Shown: positions 46,801 to 55,321 of the stretch, piece after piece
Layout of the letters: each line of letters opens with the position of its first letter
How positions within the stretch are numbered: position 1 is the first letter of the stretch
Assembly: GCF_028882255.1 (NCBI RefSeq)
Contig: NZ_JARBUY010000002.1
Span: 198,342 to 262,341, forward strand
Source: Maribacter polysaccharolyticus
GTDB taxonomy: Bacteria; Bacteroidota; Bacteroidia; Flavobacteriales; Flavobacteriaceae
Reading direction: 5' to 3'
DNA length: 64,000 nucleotides
Position numbers and translations under genes: made by a program
Notes under the pieces: generated by a model
Databases searched by the model: none
What the model was told of the DNA's origin: nothing
The model's input: the letters and a program-made list of their open reading frames with translations, nothing else

Positions 46801-47093
46801 TCATCTTCCATTTGGACATTGATCGTGTTGTTTGAACCAATGGTTATGGTAATGTCCTTTTGTCCGATATAGGTAAATAATAACTTTTGGCCCGCTGAAG
46901 CTTTGATGGTATAATTTCCGTCAAAATCGGTTTGGGTACCACTGGTCGTGCCCACTACGACAATGTTGACCCCGGGAAGTGGCATGTCGAATTGGTCTGT
47001 GACCGTACCTGAGATGGATTTCTCCTGTGCAAACGAAATGTGCACGATTAACGCCAGTATCAGCGTTAAGGCTCTGCTTAAACTTTTTTTCAT
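43809..47093 (-). CDS. SusC/RagA family TonB-dependent outer-membrane transporter, unit G
   Basis: The frame runs 14 codons upstream, but MKKSLSRALTLILALIVHIS from 47093 aligns gap-free with the other units (1094 residues, the longest SusC here). Features: signal peptide to SFAQ, carboxypeptidase-D-like domain with the MPLPGVNIVV variant shared with F, DEVVLTA at 103-109, plug with LIVLDGALI, signature DIESITVLKGASAAAVYG to NGVLVINTKRA, and a barrel ending LRLSF. It is the first unit in the direction of transcription and is divergent from rpsL across 417 bp. It is the only unit without a clear copy of the TTATTAAC promoter-like element. Confidence 0.95.
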   Translation of the reverse strand: MKKSLSRALTLILALIVHISFAQEKSISGTVTDQFDMPLPGVNIVVVGTTSGTQTDFDGNYTIKASAGQKLLFTYIGQKDITITIGSNNTINVQMEDDAQALDEVVLTALGLEKKKDDDLSSSSIVKVDQLQKSGESGVLQGLSGKTSGVNITRTSGDPGAGAYIQIRGQNTILGDNTPLIVLDGALISNSSTNLNTTQGVSEQSRLNDLNPDDIESITVLKGASAAAVYGTGAANGVLVINTKRAAKGGKKWSVNVKSSVSIDQINREWTKQGTYGQGTPSHWSGIDDWESGQYVTNSGFSFGDKIAQRSGGADEVNTSSSEYFIADDGTTYYPITSKNSQEVFNQSNRDAIFKTGFVFDNSVSFSYSGEESSTFVSLSNWDQDGIYNGASDYKRTTLKLNNDTDFSDQLKFRLSTTYANISSNRVQTGSNVNGLYLGYLRSSPDFDIRDYKGTNYRNGTPSPNSHRSYRRYLGSYRTFDASSGVFSYTVPTYNNPLWTLNEQKNISNVNRFIIAPELNYKVNDNLGLTARYSLDYYQDNRMNLWPAGSARDGSSGLFREDRITESIENYNFFINGNYGLAEKINMNFILGYQLYQNDYKRLTAEETGFTNPDEDFWNVGNATSANSNPEDYILKSRKSGGYAVLNFDLWDQLLLEVTGRAEYVSSIPEAGLIFYPSTSLGWNFTQYLEDSFISFGKLRASYGEVGIEPVPYSTRTVYTTGGIASNWGDGLDASLYGNPLTRSTTRGNPDLKEERIKEYEFGFDTRFLNNALSLSASYYNRRSEDVLLDLPTAPSNGYSQELRNAAEITNKGIEIDLNARIINNGEVTWSVNANFTQNKSKVEDMAGSGYYLLNGFAGTSSGVAEGQPFAVLRGGLYARDDNGDLILNDYGFPVADTEAGYLGDPNPDWRGGLGTSVSWKGLTLSAMLETSQGNDAWNGTRGALTFFGISPETDVETVASQDLVNAAGYVIPAGATFRGREVDYGGGPVAVDADWWTTTGGGFGDVDEEFIEDASWTRLREVSLFYQLPSNFIQKMGLTSVEFGITGRNLFLWTAIDGFDPDNNLTGASKGRGLEYFSNPGTKSYITTLRLSF

Positions 47094-47510
47094 TTTGAAT
47101 AATATTTGATTGGTTTTGCTGACGAATATGGTCATATTAGGGTGAAATCACAAATGGAAATCAATGATATAAGGCAAATTATTTCAAATAACACAATTCT
47201 TATGTATCTTGTTATTTTAAGATATTTATTCTGCAAAAATCACCTATTAAAATTAAAACATCCTTAAAAATACGTGTTTTGCAAAAAATATAACTTCAGG
47301 TCTTTTGATGAAAAACCGGCGCAAAGTCGTTTGAAAGAGGGTTGGATTACAAGGTGATTTGTATTATTGTTTTCACGAAAAAAACCAAACGGATGCCAGG
47401 AGGGTAAAAAATCTTTAAAATTATTCCGCAATGGTTTGAATTATAACGAAATATTACTACATTTGCCAGCCCTTAAACGAAGGGTACAATTTTTATACAT
47501 TATATATAGT
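47094..47510. other. divergent regulatory region between unit G and rpsL
   Basis: This holds the start regions of two opposite transcripts. The rpsL side has a well-formed promoter at 47435-47465. On the unit G side the usual position (27-29 nt before the ATG) holds only a weak match around 47123-47145. The middle is AT-rich with no gene. A plus-strand frame opens at 47367 and runs into rpsL, but it is not an upstream gene. Confidence 0.6.
47435..47465 (+). promoter_or_regulatory. promoter of the rpsL ribosomal cluster
   Basis: TTTG at 47435-47438 and TACATTTG at 47458-47465 are separated by 19 nt, matching the Bacteroidota housekeeping promoter (TTG-type -33, TAnnTTTG -7) at normal spacing. 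The predicted start is a few bases after 47465, giving an untranslated leader of about 40 nt before the rpsL ATG at 47511. Confidence 0.7.
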
Positions 47511-47885
47511 ATGCCAACAATTTCACAATTAGTACGAAAAGGAAGGGCCTCGATTACCAAGAAGAGTAAATCGGCTGCTTTGGATTCGTGTCCTCAAAGG
47601 AGGGGCGTATGTACGAGGGTATATACCACAACTCCTAAGAAACCAAACTCCGCAATGCGTAAAGTTGCTAGGGTAAGGTTGACCAATGGAAAGGAAGTGA
47701 ACGCTTACATTCCAGGAGAAGGACACAACTTGCAAGAGCACTCGATAGTATTGGTAAGAGGCGGAAGAGTTAAAGATTTGCCAGGTGTTAGATATCATAT
47801 TGTCCGAGGTGCCTTGGATACTGCTGGTGTTGCGGGAAGAACCCAACGTAGGTCTAAATATGGAGCAAAACGACCAAAGAAGTAA
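47511..47885 (+). CDS. rpsL: 30S ribosomal protein S12
   Basis: This 124-residue S12 starts [12 protein letters not shown] and contains the decoding-site loop [17 protein letters not shown] and [30 protein letters not shown], ending AKRPKK. The lysines of the PKKPNS and GRVKDLPG loops, where streptomycin-resistance changes usually arise, are the wild-type residues. The frame opens upstream at 47367, but the first 48 codons have no counterpart in S12 and lie partly over the promoter. It is the first gene of the merged ribosomal cluster, followed by rpsG after 24 bp. Confidence 0.98.
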   Translation: MPTISQLVRKGRASITKKSKSAALDSCPQRRGVCTRVYTTTPKKPNSAMRKVARVRLTNGKEVNAYIPGEGHNLQEHSIVLVRGGRVKDLPGVRYHIVRGALDTAGVAGRTQRRSKYGAKRPKK

Positions 47886-47909
47886 TCTAAACTTTTTTAA
47901 AAGACAGTA

Positions 47910-48386
47910 ATGAGAAAAAGACAGGCAAAGAAAAGACCGATATTACCAGATCCAAGGTTCAATGACCAGCTGGTGACGCGTTTTGTGAATATGATGATGT
48001 GGGATGGTAAAAAATCCGTGGCATTCAATGTATTTTATGATGCAATAGATATTGTAGAGTCGAAGAACACCGATGAGGAAAAAACGGCATTGGAGCTGTG
48101 GAAAGATGCATTATCCAATGTTATGCCCCATGTTGAGGTGAGAAGTAGGAGAGTTGGTGGGGCTACCTTCCAGATTCCTATGCAGATCAGACCGGACAGG
48201 AAAATTTCAACGGCAATGAAATGGCTTATCAGTTTTGCGCGTAAGCGTAATGAGAAAGGTATGGCCCAGAAATTGGCAGCTGAGATTTTGGCAGCTTCCA
48301 AAGAAGAAGGTGCGGCCGTGAAGAAAAGGGTCGATACGCACAAGATGGCGGAGGCAAACAAAGCATTCTCTCACTTTAGATTTTAA
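47910..48386 (+). CDS. rpsG: 30S ribosomal protein S7
   Basis: This 158-residue S7 starts [19 protein letters not shown], with the helix [23 protein letters not shown], the beta-hairpin [17 protein letters not shown] and the C-terminal [21 protein letters not shown]7 nucleates assembly of the 16S rRNA 3' domain and contacts the E-site tRNA. In E. coli it is also the translational repressor of the str operon. It sits between rpsL and fusA as in most bacteria, with only 6 bp before fusA; no separate promoter is seen. Confidence 0.98.
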   Translation: MRKRQAKKRPILPDPRFNDQLVTRFVNMMMWDGKKSVAFNVFYDAIDIVESKNTDEEKTALELWKDALSNVMPHVEVRSRRVGGATFQIPMQIRPDRKISTAMKWLISFARKRNEKGMAQKLAAEILAASKEEGAAVKKRVDTHKMAEANKAFSHFRF

Positions 48387-48392
48387 TCAGAA

Positions 48393-50525
48393 ATGGCAAG
48401 AGATTTAAAATATACTAGGAATATAGGTATTGCGGCGCATATTGATGCTGGGAAAACCACGACTACGGAACGTATTTTATTTTATACGGGGGTTAGTCAC
48501 AAGATAGGTGAGGTGCACGATGGTGCGGCTACCATGGATTGGATGGAACAGGAGCAAGAGCGTGGTATTACCATTACTTCTGCGGCTACCACATGTGAGT
48601 GGAATTTCCCGATGAAGAATGGTAAAGTTACCGATGAAACAAAACCTTACCATTTTAATATTATAGATACCCCGGGACACGTTGATTTTACCGTTGAGGT
48701 GAATCGTTCATTGCGTGTTCTTGATGGGTTGGTTTTCTTGTTTAGTGCTGTTGATGGTGTTGAGCCTCAATCAGAGACTAACTGGAGGTTGGCCGATAAT
48801 TATAAGGTACCAAGAATCGGTTTCGTTAATAAGATGGACCGTCAAGGATCTAACTTTTTAATGGTTTGTAAGCAGGTAAAAGAGATGTTGGGTTCCAATG
48901 CGGTTCCTATTGTTTTGCCTATTGGTGATGAAGCTGATTTTAGGGGAATCGTTGATTTGGCTAAGAATAGGGCCATTGTTTGGCATGATGAGAACTTCGG
49001 TTCTACGTTCGATGTGATCGATATTCCGGAAGAAATGAAGGAAGAGGTGCATGAGTATCGTGCTGCCTTGATCGAAGCCGTTGCGGAATACGATGAAGAG
49101 TTGATGGAGAAATTCTTCGAGGATGAAGACTCCATTACCGAAGAGGAAGTACATGCTGCATTAAGGGCAGCAGTTATGGATAGGGCTATCATACCTATGG
49201 TATGTGGTTCTTCTTTCAAGAATAAAGGGGTCCAATTTTTATTGGATGCCGTATGTAGGTATTTGCCTTCTCCATTGGATAAGGAAGATATCGTAGGGAC
49301 TAATCCTGACACAGGTGAGGCGGAAAGCCGTAAGCCGGATGTAAAGGAACCGTTTTCTGCATTGGCGTTTAAAATCGCTACCGATCCTTTTGTGGGTCGA
49401 TTGGCGTTCTTTAGAACGTATTCAGGTCGTTTGGAAGCCGGTTCTTATATTTTGAACAATAGGTCCGGTAAAAAAGAAAGGATATCGCGTATTTATCAGA
49501 TGCATTCCAATAAACAGAATGCCATCGATTATATCGAGGCTGGGGATATCGGTGCAGCTGTTGGTTTTAAGGATATTAAGACCGGTGATACCATGTCTGC
49601 TGAAAAACATCCGATCGTTCTTGAGAGTATGGATTTCCCCGATCCGGTAATCGGTATCGCGGTAGAGCCCAAAACAAAGGCTGATGTGGATAAATTGGGT
49701 ATGGCTTTGGCTAAATTGGCTGAGGAAGATCCAACATTCCAAGTAAAAACCGACGAGGCTTCAGGCCAAACCATTATATCCGGTATGGGTGAGCTTCACT
49801 TGGATATTATCGTGGATCGTTTGCGAAGGGAATTCAAGGTTGAGGTGAACCAAGGTGAGCCACAAGTGGAATATAAAGAGGCGTTGACCAAAACTGCAGC
49901 CCATAGGGAGGTTTACAAGAAACAATCCGGTGGTAGAGGTAAGTTTGGTGACATCGTATTTGAAATGGGTCCTGCTGATGAGGATTTCGAAGGGGATGGA
50001 CTTCAGTTTGTCGATGAAATCAAAGGGGGTCGTATTCCAAAGGAATTCATACCGTCTGTAGAAAAAGGTTTCAGTGCAGCTATGAAAAACGGTCCGCTTG
50101 CAGGATATGAAATGGATACCATGAAGGTTGTACTTAAAGACGGTTCTTTCCACCCTGTGGATTCGGATGCATTGTCTTTCGAGTTGGCTGCCAAATTGGG
50201 TTATAAAGCCGCTGGTAAAGCTGCTGGTGCCGTTATCATGGAACCTATCATGAAATTGGAGGTATTGACTCCGGAAGAAAACATGGGTGACATTGTTGGG
50301 GATCTTAACCGTAGAAGGGGTACGATTTCCGATATGAGTGATCGGGCAGGTTCCAAAGTCGTAAAAGGTACCGTTCCACTTTCAGAAATGTTCGGATATG
50401 TTACTTCGTTAAGGACACTTTCGTCTGGTAGGGCAACCTCTACGATGGAATTTTCCCACTACGCGGAAACACCATCGAACATTGCAGAAGAAGTTATTAA
50501 GGCAGCAAAAGGCGTAACCGCTTAA
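48393..50525 (+). CDS. fusA: elongation factor G
   Basis: This 710-residue translational GTPase has G1 [12 protein letters not shown] near residue 16, the switch region [14 protein letters not shown]3 DTPGHVDF, G4 NKMD, and domains II-V ending with the [16 protein letters not shown] block. It catalyses translocation of tRNA-mRNA after peptide transfer and, with RRF, ribosome recycling. Length and motifs are full-size, and it is the canonical copy in the ribosomal cluster. No tuf gene follows, unlike in proteobacteria; rpsJ begins 10 bp downstream, a known arrangement in Bacteroidota. Confidence 0.98.
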   Translation: MARDLKYTRNIGIAAHIDAGKTTTTERILFYTGVSHKIGEVHDGAATMDWMEQEQERGITITSAATTCEWNFPMKNGKVTDETKPYHFNIIDTPGHVDFTVEVNRSLRVLDGLVFLFSAVDGVEPQSETNWRLADNYKVPRIGFVNKMDRQGSNFLMVCKQVKEMLGSNAVPIVLPIGDEADFRGIVDLAKNRAIVWHDENFGSTFDVIDIPEEMKEEVHEYRAALIEAVAEYDEELMEKFFEDEDSITEEEVHAALRAAVMDRAIIPMVCGSSFKNKGVQFLLDAVCRYLPSPLDKEDIVGTNPDTGEAESRKPDVKEPFSALAFKIATDPFVGRLAFFRTYSGRLEAGSYILNNRSGKKERISRIYQMHSNKQNAIDYIEAGDIGAAVGFKDIKTGDTMSAEKHPIVLESMDFPDPVIGIAVEPKTKADVDKLGMALAKLAEEDPTFQVKTDEASGQTIISGMGELHLDIIVDRLRREFKVEVNQGEPQVEYKEALTKTAAHREVYKKQSGGRGKFGDIVFEMGPADEDFEGDGLQFVDEIKGGRIPKEFIPSVEKGFSAAMKNGPLAGYEMDTMKVVLKDGSFHPVDSDALSFELAAKLGYKAAGKAAGAVIMEPIMKLEVLTPEENMGDIVGDLNRRRGTISDMSDRAGSKVVKGTVPLSEMFGYVTSLRTLSSGRATSTMEFSHYAETPSNIAEEVIKAAKGVTA

Positions 50526-50535
50526 TTTTTAGAAG

Positions 50536-50841
50536 ATGAGTCAAAAAATCAGAATAAAACTAAAGTCATACGATCACAATTTAGTGGATAAATCTGCTGA
50601 AAAAATCGTAAAAACGGTGAAGACTACCGGTGCTGTGGTTACAGGACCTATTCCTTTACCAACGCATAAAAAGATTTTTACCGTGTTGCGTTCGCCACAC
50701 GTCAATAAAAAATCCAGGGAACAATTTCAATTGAGTTCTTATAAGCGTTTGTTGGATATCTATAGTTCTTCATCAAAGACCATAGACGCCTTAATGAAGT
50801 TGGAGCTTCCCAGTGGTGTTGAGGTAGAGATAAAGGTTTAA
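50536..50841 (+). CDS. rpsJ: 30S ribosomal protein S10
   Basis: This 101-residue S10 starts [25 protein letters not shown], has the extended loop [28 protein letters not shown] that reaches into the 30S head, and ends [12 protein letters not shown]10 also acts as NusE in antitermination. It is joined to fusA by a 10-bp gap, so the str and S10 groups are fused here. After its stop comes an unusually long 215-bp structured gap before rplC, whereas in E. coli the regulated leader lies ahead of rpsJ. Confidence 0.98.
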   Translation: MSQKIRIKLKSYDHNLVDKSAEKIVKTVKTTGAVVTGPIPLPTHKKIFTVLRSPHVNKKSREQFQLSSYKRLLDIYSSSSKTIDALMKLELPSGVEVEIKV

Positions 50842-51056
50842 TTGTAAACCGGCTTCTGTAAAGAAGTATGACCGTTTGAACAGTGTCGTGATACTGTGAC
50901 GGGAACTATAGGATTGATACGGCCTTGAAGGAATTTCAGGGTAACATGTCCCAAGCTGCGTGCGAGGGAAAAACGGAAACAAAAAATAAATTCAGGGCTG
51001 AATTATTTTTGGCCCTGTTTTTTTGAAAATAATAGTAATAATTAAATAGTAATAGT
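50842..51056 (+). promoter_or_regulatory. structured leader / candidate attenuator upstream of rplC
   Basis: The longest non-coding gap of the ribosomal cluster. By eye it folds into four successive hairpins. H1 (50846-50877) has a CTTCT/AGAAG tip and AAAC-GG/CC-GTTT base. H2 is CAGTGT/ATACTG (50881-50896, loop CGTG). H3 is CCTTGAA/TTCAGGG (50923-50941, loop GGAAT, one G-U pair). H4 is a terminator-like hairpin at 50993-51024. No coding frame fits. The E. coli S10 operon is regulated by L4 at a leader ahead of rpsJ; here rplC and rplD follow the structured gap, so an analogous attenuator controlling rplC onward is inferred. I do not recognise a catalogued RNA family. Confidence 0.55.
50993..51024 (+). 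terminator. intrinsic-terminator-like hairpin between rpsJ and rplC
   Basis: Stem CAGGGC (50993-50998) pairs with GCCCTG (51012-51017) across a 13-nt AT-rich loop, followed directly by seven T. The form is that of an intrinsic terminator, but it lies inside a cluster that must be read through, so conditional termination is the likely role. The rplC ATG is 32 bp further on. Confidence 0.6.
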
Positions 51057-51680
51057 ATGTCTGGGTTAATAGGTAAAAAAGTAGGTATGACCAGCATCTT
51101 TGACGAGAATGGGAAGAATGTTCCTTGTACTGTCATTGAAGCAGGACCATGCGTAGTTACCCAAGTCAGAACCGAAGAGGTCGACGGGTATAATGCCCTT
51201 CAGCTTGGTTTCGATGACAAGGCAGAAAAACGTGCAATCAAGGCTGAAATAGGCCATTTTAAGAAAGCAGGTACTTCTCCCAAGAAAAAGGTCGTTGAAT
51301 TCCAAGGTTTTGAAGGTGAATACAAATTAGGGGACACCGTAGGTGTTGACGTATTTGTTGAAGGAGAGTTTGTTGATGTTGTAGGAACATCAAAAGGTAA
51401 AGGTTTCCAAGGTGTTGTAAAACGACATGGCTTTGGAGGTGTTGGACAGGCCACGCACGGTCAGCACAACAGGCTTAGGGCTCCCGGTTCCATCGGTGCG
51501 GCTTCTTATCCTGCCCGTGTATTCAAGGGTATGAAGATGGCCGGTAGAATGGGTGGAGACAAAGTAACCGCCCAAAACCTTAAAGTTTTGAAAGTAGTTC
51601 CAGAAAAGAATCTTTTAGTGGTAAAAGGTTGTGTCCCTGGTCATAAAAATGCTTATGTAACCATTAAAAGGTGGGAGTAA
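51057..51680 (+). CDS. rplC: 50S ribosomal protein L3
   Basis: This 207-residue L3 starts [30 protein letters not shown]. It contains the central extension around [34 protein letters not shown], including the GxxQATHG stretch near the glutamine methylated in E. coli, and ends [12 protein letters not shown]3 reaches toward the peptidyl-transferase centre and starts 23S assembly. It is the first gene after the structured gap and overlaps rplD by one base (TAATG junction), which suggests coupled synthesis of L3 and L4. Confidence 0.98.
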   Translation: MSGLIGKKVGMTSIFDENGKNVPCTVIEAGPCVVTQVRTEEVDGYNALQLGFDDKAEKRAIKAEIGHFKKAGTSPKKKVVEFQGFEGEYKLGDTVGVDVFVEGEFVDVVGTSKGKGFQGVVKRHGFGGVGQATHGQHNRLRAPGSIGAASYPARVFKGMKMAGRMGGDKVTAQNLKVLKVVPEKNLLVVKGCVPGHKNAYVTIKRWE

Positions 51681-52309
51681 TGAAAGTAGCAGTTTTAGAT
51701 ATTAAAGGAAAAGAAACAGGTAGAAAGGCAGACCTTTCCGATACTGTTTTCGCCATAGAACCGAATAATCACGCGATCTATCTTGATGTTAAGCAGTATT
51801 TGGCACATCAAAGACAGGGTACACATAAGGCTAAAGAGCGTGGTGAGATTGCCGGTAGTACGCGCAAGATCAAAAAGCAAAAAGGTACCGGTACCGCAAG
51901 GGCCGGTAGTATTAAATCCCCGATTTTTAGGGGTGGTGGTCGAATTTTCGGCCCTAGACCTAAGGATTACTCACAAAAATTGAACAAGAATTTAAAACGT
52001 TTGGCCAGGAAATCCGCTTTGAGTCTTAAGACAAAAGAGAATTCCGTAATGGTTGTTGAGGATTTTGATTTCGATACGCCAAAAACGAAGGATTTTGTGC
52101 AGATTTTAAAGTCTTTGGGCTTGGAAAACAAAAAATCTTTATTTGTGTTGGGTGATTCAAATAATGGTGTATATTTGTCTTCGCGTAATTTGGAGCGCTC
52201 TGAAGTTGTAACTAACGCAGAATTAAGCACTTACAAAATATTGAACGCAAATAATATTGTATTGTTGGAAGGTTCTCTGGAAGGAATTGAATCGAACTTA
52301 AATAAATAG
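51680..52309 (+). CDS. rplD: 50S ribosomal protein L4
   Basis: The ATG at 51680 shares its A with the last base of the rplC stop. An in-frame GTG at 51671 lies inside rplC and is not needed. The 209-residue L4 has the exit-tunnel loop KERGEIAGSTRKIKKQKGTGTARAGSIKSPIFRGGG and the GPRPKDYSQKLNKNLKRLARKSALS helix region. L4 lines the nascent-chain tunnel. In E. coli it also represses its own operon by attenuation and translation control, which makes it the leading candidate ligand of the leader at 50842-51056. Confidence 0.98.
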   Translation: MKVAVLDIKGKETGRKADLSDTVFAIEPNNHAIYLDVKQYLAHQRQGTHKAKERGEIAGSTRKIKKQKGTGTARAGSIKSPIFRGGGRIFGPRPKDYSQKLNKNLKRLARKSALSLKTKENSVMVVEDFDFDTPKTKDFVQILKSLGLENKKSLFVLGDSNNGVYLSSRNLERSEVVTNAELSTYKILNANNIVLLEGSLEGIESNLNK

Positions 52310-52315
52310 GAAACG

Positions 52316-52606
52316 ATGAGTGTGTTGATAAAGCCGATTATAACGGAAAAAATGACTGCGGACAGCGAGTTGCATAATCGTTATGGTTTCATTGTGGATC
52401 CTAAAGCGAACAAAATTCAGATCAAAGATGCTGTTGAAGCAACTTACGGTGTCTCTGTCAAGAAAGTAAGAACCATGAATTATGGTCCTACCAGAAAGAC
52501 GAGATATACCAAGACCGGAATTCAACATGGAAAGACAAACGCTATCAAAAAAGCGATTGTCGATGTTGTAGAAGGTGATATAATTGATTTTTACAGTAAT
52601 CTATAA
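52316..52606 (+). CDS. rplW: 50S ribosomal protein L23
   Basis: This 96-residue L23 starts MSVLIKPIITEKMTADSELHNRYGF and has NKIQIKDAVEATYGVSVKKVRTMNY and a basic hairpin loop around GPTRKTRYTKTG. L23 sits at the tunnel exit and docks trigger factor and SRP. Its order between rplD and rplB and short spacers (6 and 9 bp) are standard for the S10 group. Nothing unusual is seen. Confidence 0.97.
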   Translation: MSVLIKPIITEKMTADSELHNRYGFIVDPKANKIQIKDAVEATYGVSVKKVRTMNYGPTRKTRYTKTGIQHGKTNAIKKAIVDVVEGDIIDFYSNL

Positions 52607-52615
52607 AGGCAAAAG

Positions 52616-53440
52616 ATGTCAGTTAGAAAATTAAAACCAATCACTCCAGGACAGCGTTTTAGAGTAGTAAATGGGTTTGACTCCATTACTGCTGATAAGC
52701 CGGAGAAAAGCTTGCTTGCTCCGTTAAAAAAGTCGGGAGGTAGAAACAGTCAAGGAAAGATGACCATGCGCCATAGAGGTGGGGGTCACAAAAGAAGGTA
52801 TCGGGTTATCGATTTTAAAAGGGACAAGCAAGATGTTGCTTCTACCGTTAAGTCGATTCAGTACGATCCCAACAGAACGGCATTTATTGCTTTGTTGGAA
52901 TATGTCGATGGGGAAAAGCGATATATAATCGCTCAAAACGGTCTGCAAGTCGATCAAACCGTTGTCTCCGGTGATAATGTTGCTCCGGAAATCGGAAATG
53001 CATTGCCGCTGAAAAATATTCCGTTGGGTACCATAATTTCCTGTATAGAATTGCGTCCTGGACAAGGGGCCGTAATGGCGAGAAGTGCCGGTACTTTTGC
53101 CCAGTTGATGGCAAAGGAAGGTAAGTTCGTTACCGTTAAGATGCCTTCAGGGGAGACAAGACTTATTTTGTCCGAATGTTTGGCTACGATAGGTGCCGTA
53201 TCCAATTCCGATCATCAGTTATTGGTGTCAGGTAAAGCGGGTAGAAGCAGATGGTTGGGTAGAAGACCAAGAACAAGACCAGTAGCGATGAACCCTGTCG
53301 ATCACCCAATGGGTGGTGGTGAAGGTAGGGCTTCCGGTGGTCACCCAAGATCTAAAAACGGAATTCCTGCTAAAGGCTTTAGAACACGTTCTAAGACCAA
53401 GAGTACGAATAGATATATATTGGAACGTAGAAAGAAATAA
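52616..53440 (+). CDS. rplB: 50S ribosomal protein L2
   Basis: This 274-residue L2 starts [24 protein letters not shown]. It has an RNA-binding OB-fold, an SH3-like middle domain, and the C-terminal [24 protein letters not shown] stretch holding the conserved histidine close to the peptidyl-transferase centre, then [19 protein letters not shown]2 supports subunit association and peptide transfer. Normal length; 12 bp before rpsS. Confidence 0.98.
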   Translation: MSVRKLKPITPGQRFRVVNGFDSITADKPEKSLLAPLKKSGGRNSQGKMTMRHRGGGHKRRYRVIDFKRDKQDVASTVKSIQYDPNRTAFIALLEYVDGEKRYIIAQNGLQVDQTVVSGDNVAPEIGNALPLKNIPLGTIISCIELRPGQGAVMARSAGTFAQLMAKEGKFVTVKMPSGETRLILSECLATIGAVSNSDHQLLVSGKAGRSRWLGRRPRTRPVAMNPVDHPMGGGEGRASGGHPRSKNGIPAKGFRTRSKTKSTNRYILERRKK

Positions 53441-53452
53441 AAAGATAAAGAA

Positions 53453-53731
53453 ATGGCACGTTCATTAAAAAAAGGACCTTACGTTCATTATAGCTTGGAA
53501 AAGAAAGTCGAGCAGAGTGTATCCTCAGGTAAGAAAAGCGTTATCAAGACTTGGTCTAGGGCTTCAATGATTACACCGGATTTCGTAGGGTTGACGATAG
53601 CAGTTCATAATGGCAGACAATTTGTTCCTGTGTATGTTACAGAAAACATGGTAGGTCATAAATTAGGTGAATTTTCTCCAACACGATCTTTTAGGGGTCA
53701 CGCAGGGGCAAAGAATAAAGGTAAAAAGTAA
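53453..53731 (+). CDS. rpsS: 30S ribosomal protein S19
   Basis: This 92-residue S19 starts [21 protein letters not shown] and contains [52 protein letters not shown] split across its core. It ends in a basic tail (AKNKGKK). S19 lies in the 30S head, forms a complex with S13 and bridges to the large subunit. Spacing to rplV is 3 bp, so the two are probably translated together. Confidence 0.97.
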   Translation: MARSLKKGPYVHYSLEKKVEQSVSSGKKSVIKTWSRASMITPDFVGLTIAVHNGRQFVPVYVTENMVGHKLGEFSPTRSFRGHAGAKNKGKK

Positions 53732-53734
53732 GCT

Positions 53735-54142
53735 ATGGGAGTTCGAAAAAGACAAATGGCCGAAAGAATCAAGGCTGAGAAAAAACAATTGGCTTTTGCC
53801 AAATTGAACAACTGTCCTACATCACCTAGGAAGATGCGATTGGTGGCTGATTTAATCAGGGGTGTTGAAGTTGAGAAAGCATTGGCGATCTTGAAGTTCA
53901 ACTCAAAGGAAGCTTCCGGTAAATTGGAAAAGTTGCTTTTATCGGCTTTGGCAAACTGGCAAGCCAAAAATGAGGATGCTAGTTTGGAAGATGCGGATCT
54001 TATCGTGAAAGAGGTAAGGGTCGATAGTGGTACTATGTTGAAAAGATTGCGACCAGCTCCACAGGGTAGGGCGCATAGAATACGAAAACGTTCGAACCAT
54101 GTAACATTGGTTTTGGGGTCTAATAATAATACAGCAAGCTAG
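53735..54142 (+). CDS. rplV: 50S ribosomal protein L22
   Basis: This 135-residue L22 has [40 protein letters not shown] and the long tunnel-lining hairpin around [34 protein letters not shown]. The hairpin tip contributes to the exit tunnel constriction, where macrolide-resistance changes map. The N-terminus has about 20 extra basic residues ([20 protein letters not shown]) compared with the E. coli protein, a Bacteroidota feature. The stop is 1 bp from the rpsC start. Confidence 0.97.
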   Translation: MGVRKRQMAERIKAEKKQLAFAKLNNCPTSPRKMRLVADLIRGVEVEKALAILKFNSKEASGKLEKLLLSALANWQAKNEDASLEDADLIVKEVRVDSGTMLKRLRPAPQGRAHRIRKRSNHVTLVLGSNNNTAS

Positions 54143-54143
54143 A

Positions 54144-54863
54144 ATGGGACAGAAAACAAATCCAATAGGAAATCGTCTTGGTATTATCAGGGGATGGGAA
54201 TCTAACTGGTATGGAGGAAATGATTATGGTGATAAGCTGGCTGAAGACGACAAAATCCGTAAGTACATACACGCTCGTCTTTCAAAGGCAAGTGTATCAA
54301 GGGTGATCATTGAAAGAACCTTGAAGTTGATCACGATAACCGTGACCACTGCTAGACCGGGTATCATTATCGGTAAAGGAGGTCAGGAAGTTGATAAGCT
54401 TAAGGAAGAGCTTAAGAAGATTACCAATAAAGAGGTCCAGATCAATATCTACGAGATCAAAAGACCGGAAGTCGATGCGAATTTAGTAGCGGCAAGTATT
54501 GCTAGGCAGATTGAAAGTAGGATTTCATTCAGAAGGGCTATCAAAATGTCGATCGCTGCTGCCATGCGTATGAATGCCGAAGGTATTAAAGTCCAGATTT
54601 CAGGACGTTTGAACGGTGCTGAAATGGCGAGGTCCGAGTCATATAAGGATGGCCGTATTCCGTTATCCACTTTTAGGGCAGACATAGATTATGCTTTACA
54701 TGAGGCACATACCACCTACGGAAGGTTGGGTATCAAGGTGTGGATCATGAAAGGAGAGGTTTATGGTAAGCGTGAACTATCGCCATTGGTTGGAATGCAA
54801 AAGAGCCAAGGTGGAAAAGGTGGAAAGCAAGACGGTCAGAGAAAGCAACGTCGTAGAAAGTAA
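54144..54863 (+). CDS. rpsC: 30S ribosomal protein S3
   Basis: This 239-residue S3 starts [25 protein letters not shown]. It has the KH domain GxxG loop in [20 protein letters not shown], the [14 protein letters not shown] region and a C-terminal basic tail ending KQRRRK. S3 guards the mRNA entry channel with S4 and S5 and has helicase function. The conserved [13 protein letters not shown] motif is intact. It comes between rplV and rplP as usual. Confidence 0.98.
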   Translation: MGQKTNPIGNRLGIIRGWESNWYGGNDYGDKLAEDDKIRKYIHARLSKASVSRVIIERTLKLITITVTTARPGIIIGKGGQEVDKLKEELKKITNKEVQINIYEIKRPEVDANLVAASIARQIESRISFRRAIKMSIAAAMRMNAEGIKVQISGRLNGAEMARSESYKDGRIPLSTFRADIDYALHEAHTTYGRLGIKVWIMKGEVYGKRELSPLVGMQKSQGGKGGKQDGQRKQRRRK

Positions 54864-54883
54864 TTTTTTAAAGAAGTAAAGAA

Positions 54884-55309
54884 ATGTTACAACCTAAAAG
54901 AACCAAGTTTCGTAAAATGCAGAAAGGCCGGATGAAGGGTAACTCCGGAAGGGGTCATCAGCTTTCTAACGGTATGTTTGGCATTAAATCCTTGGATTCA
55001 TCATTTTTGACTTCCCGTCAAATCGAAGCTGCGCGTATCGCTGCAACAAGGTATATGAAAAGGGAAGGGCAATTGTGGATAAAGATATTTCCAGATAAGC
55101 CTATTACAAAGAAACCTCTAGAGGTACGTATGGGTAAGGGAAAAGGTGCTCCTGAATATTTTGTTGCAGTGGTCAAACCAGGTAGAATTATGTTCGAAGT
55201 TGGTGGGGTTAGTCAGGAAATAGCGAAGGAAGCCTTGCGTTTGGCAGCTCAAAAATTACCTGTGAAAACAAAATTTATTGTTGCGAGGGATTATACAGAT
55301 CAGAATTAA
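54884..55309 (+). CDS. rplP: 50S ribosomal protein L16
   Basis: This 141-residue L16 starts [19 protein letters not shown] and contains [32 protein letters not shown], split around the arginine-rich helix, and [26 protein letters not shown]16 organises the A-site side of the large subunit near the central protuberance. Full length; 12 bp to rpmC. Confidence 0.98.
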   Translation: MLQPKRTKFRKMQKGRMKGNSGRGHQLSNGMFGIKSLDSSFLTSRQIEAARIAATRYMKREGQLWIKIFPDKPITKKPLEVRMGKGKGAPEYFVAVVKPGRIMFEVGGVSQEIAKEALRLAAQKLPVKTKFIVARDYTDQN

Positions 55310-55321
55310 TCGTAAGGAATC

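Noticed and set aside
7467-47093. Assigning a named glycan (for example starch, laminarin or alginate) to the array
   Set aside because: No enzyme or regulator that would identify a substrate is present, and SusCD sequence alone does not show it by eye.
7383-47093. Phase-variable inversion (shufflon) like that known for some Bacteroides SusCD loci
   Set aside because: All units have the same orientation, no recombinase gene is present and no inverted repeats flank the 5' modules; deletion and duplication fit the evidence better.
47367-47510. Upstream extension of rpsL
   Set aside because: The 48 extra codons overlap the promoter and are absent from S12 proteins; the canonical [12 protein letters not shown] starts at 47511.
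50526-50535. Missing tuf gene after fusA as a deletion
   Set aside because: Absence of tuf from the str cluster is a usual arrangement in Bacteroidota, so it is not an anomaly.
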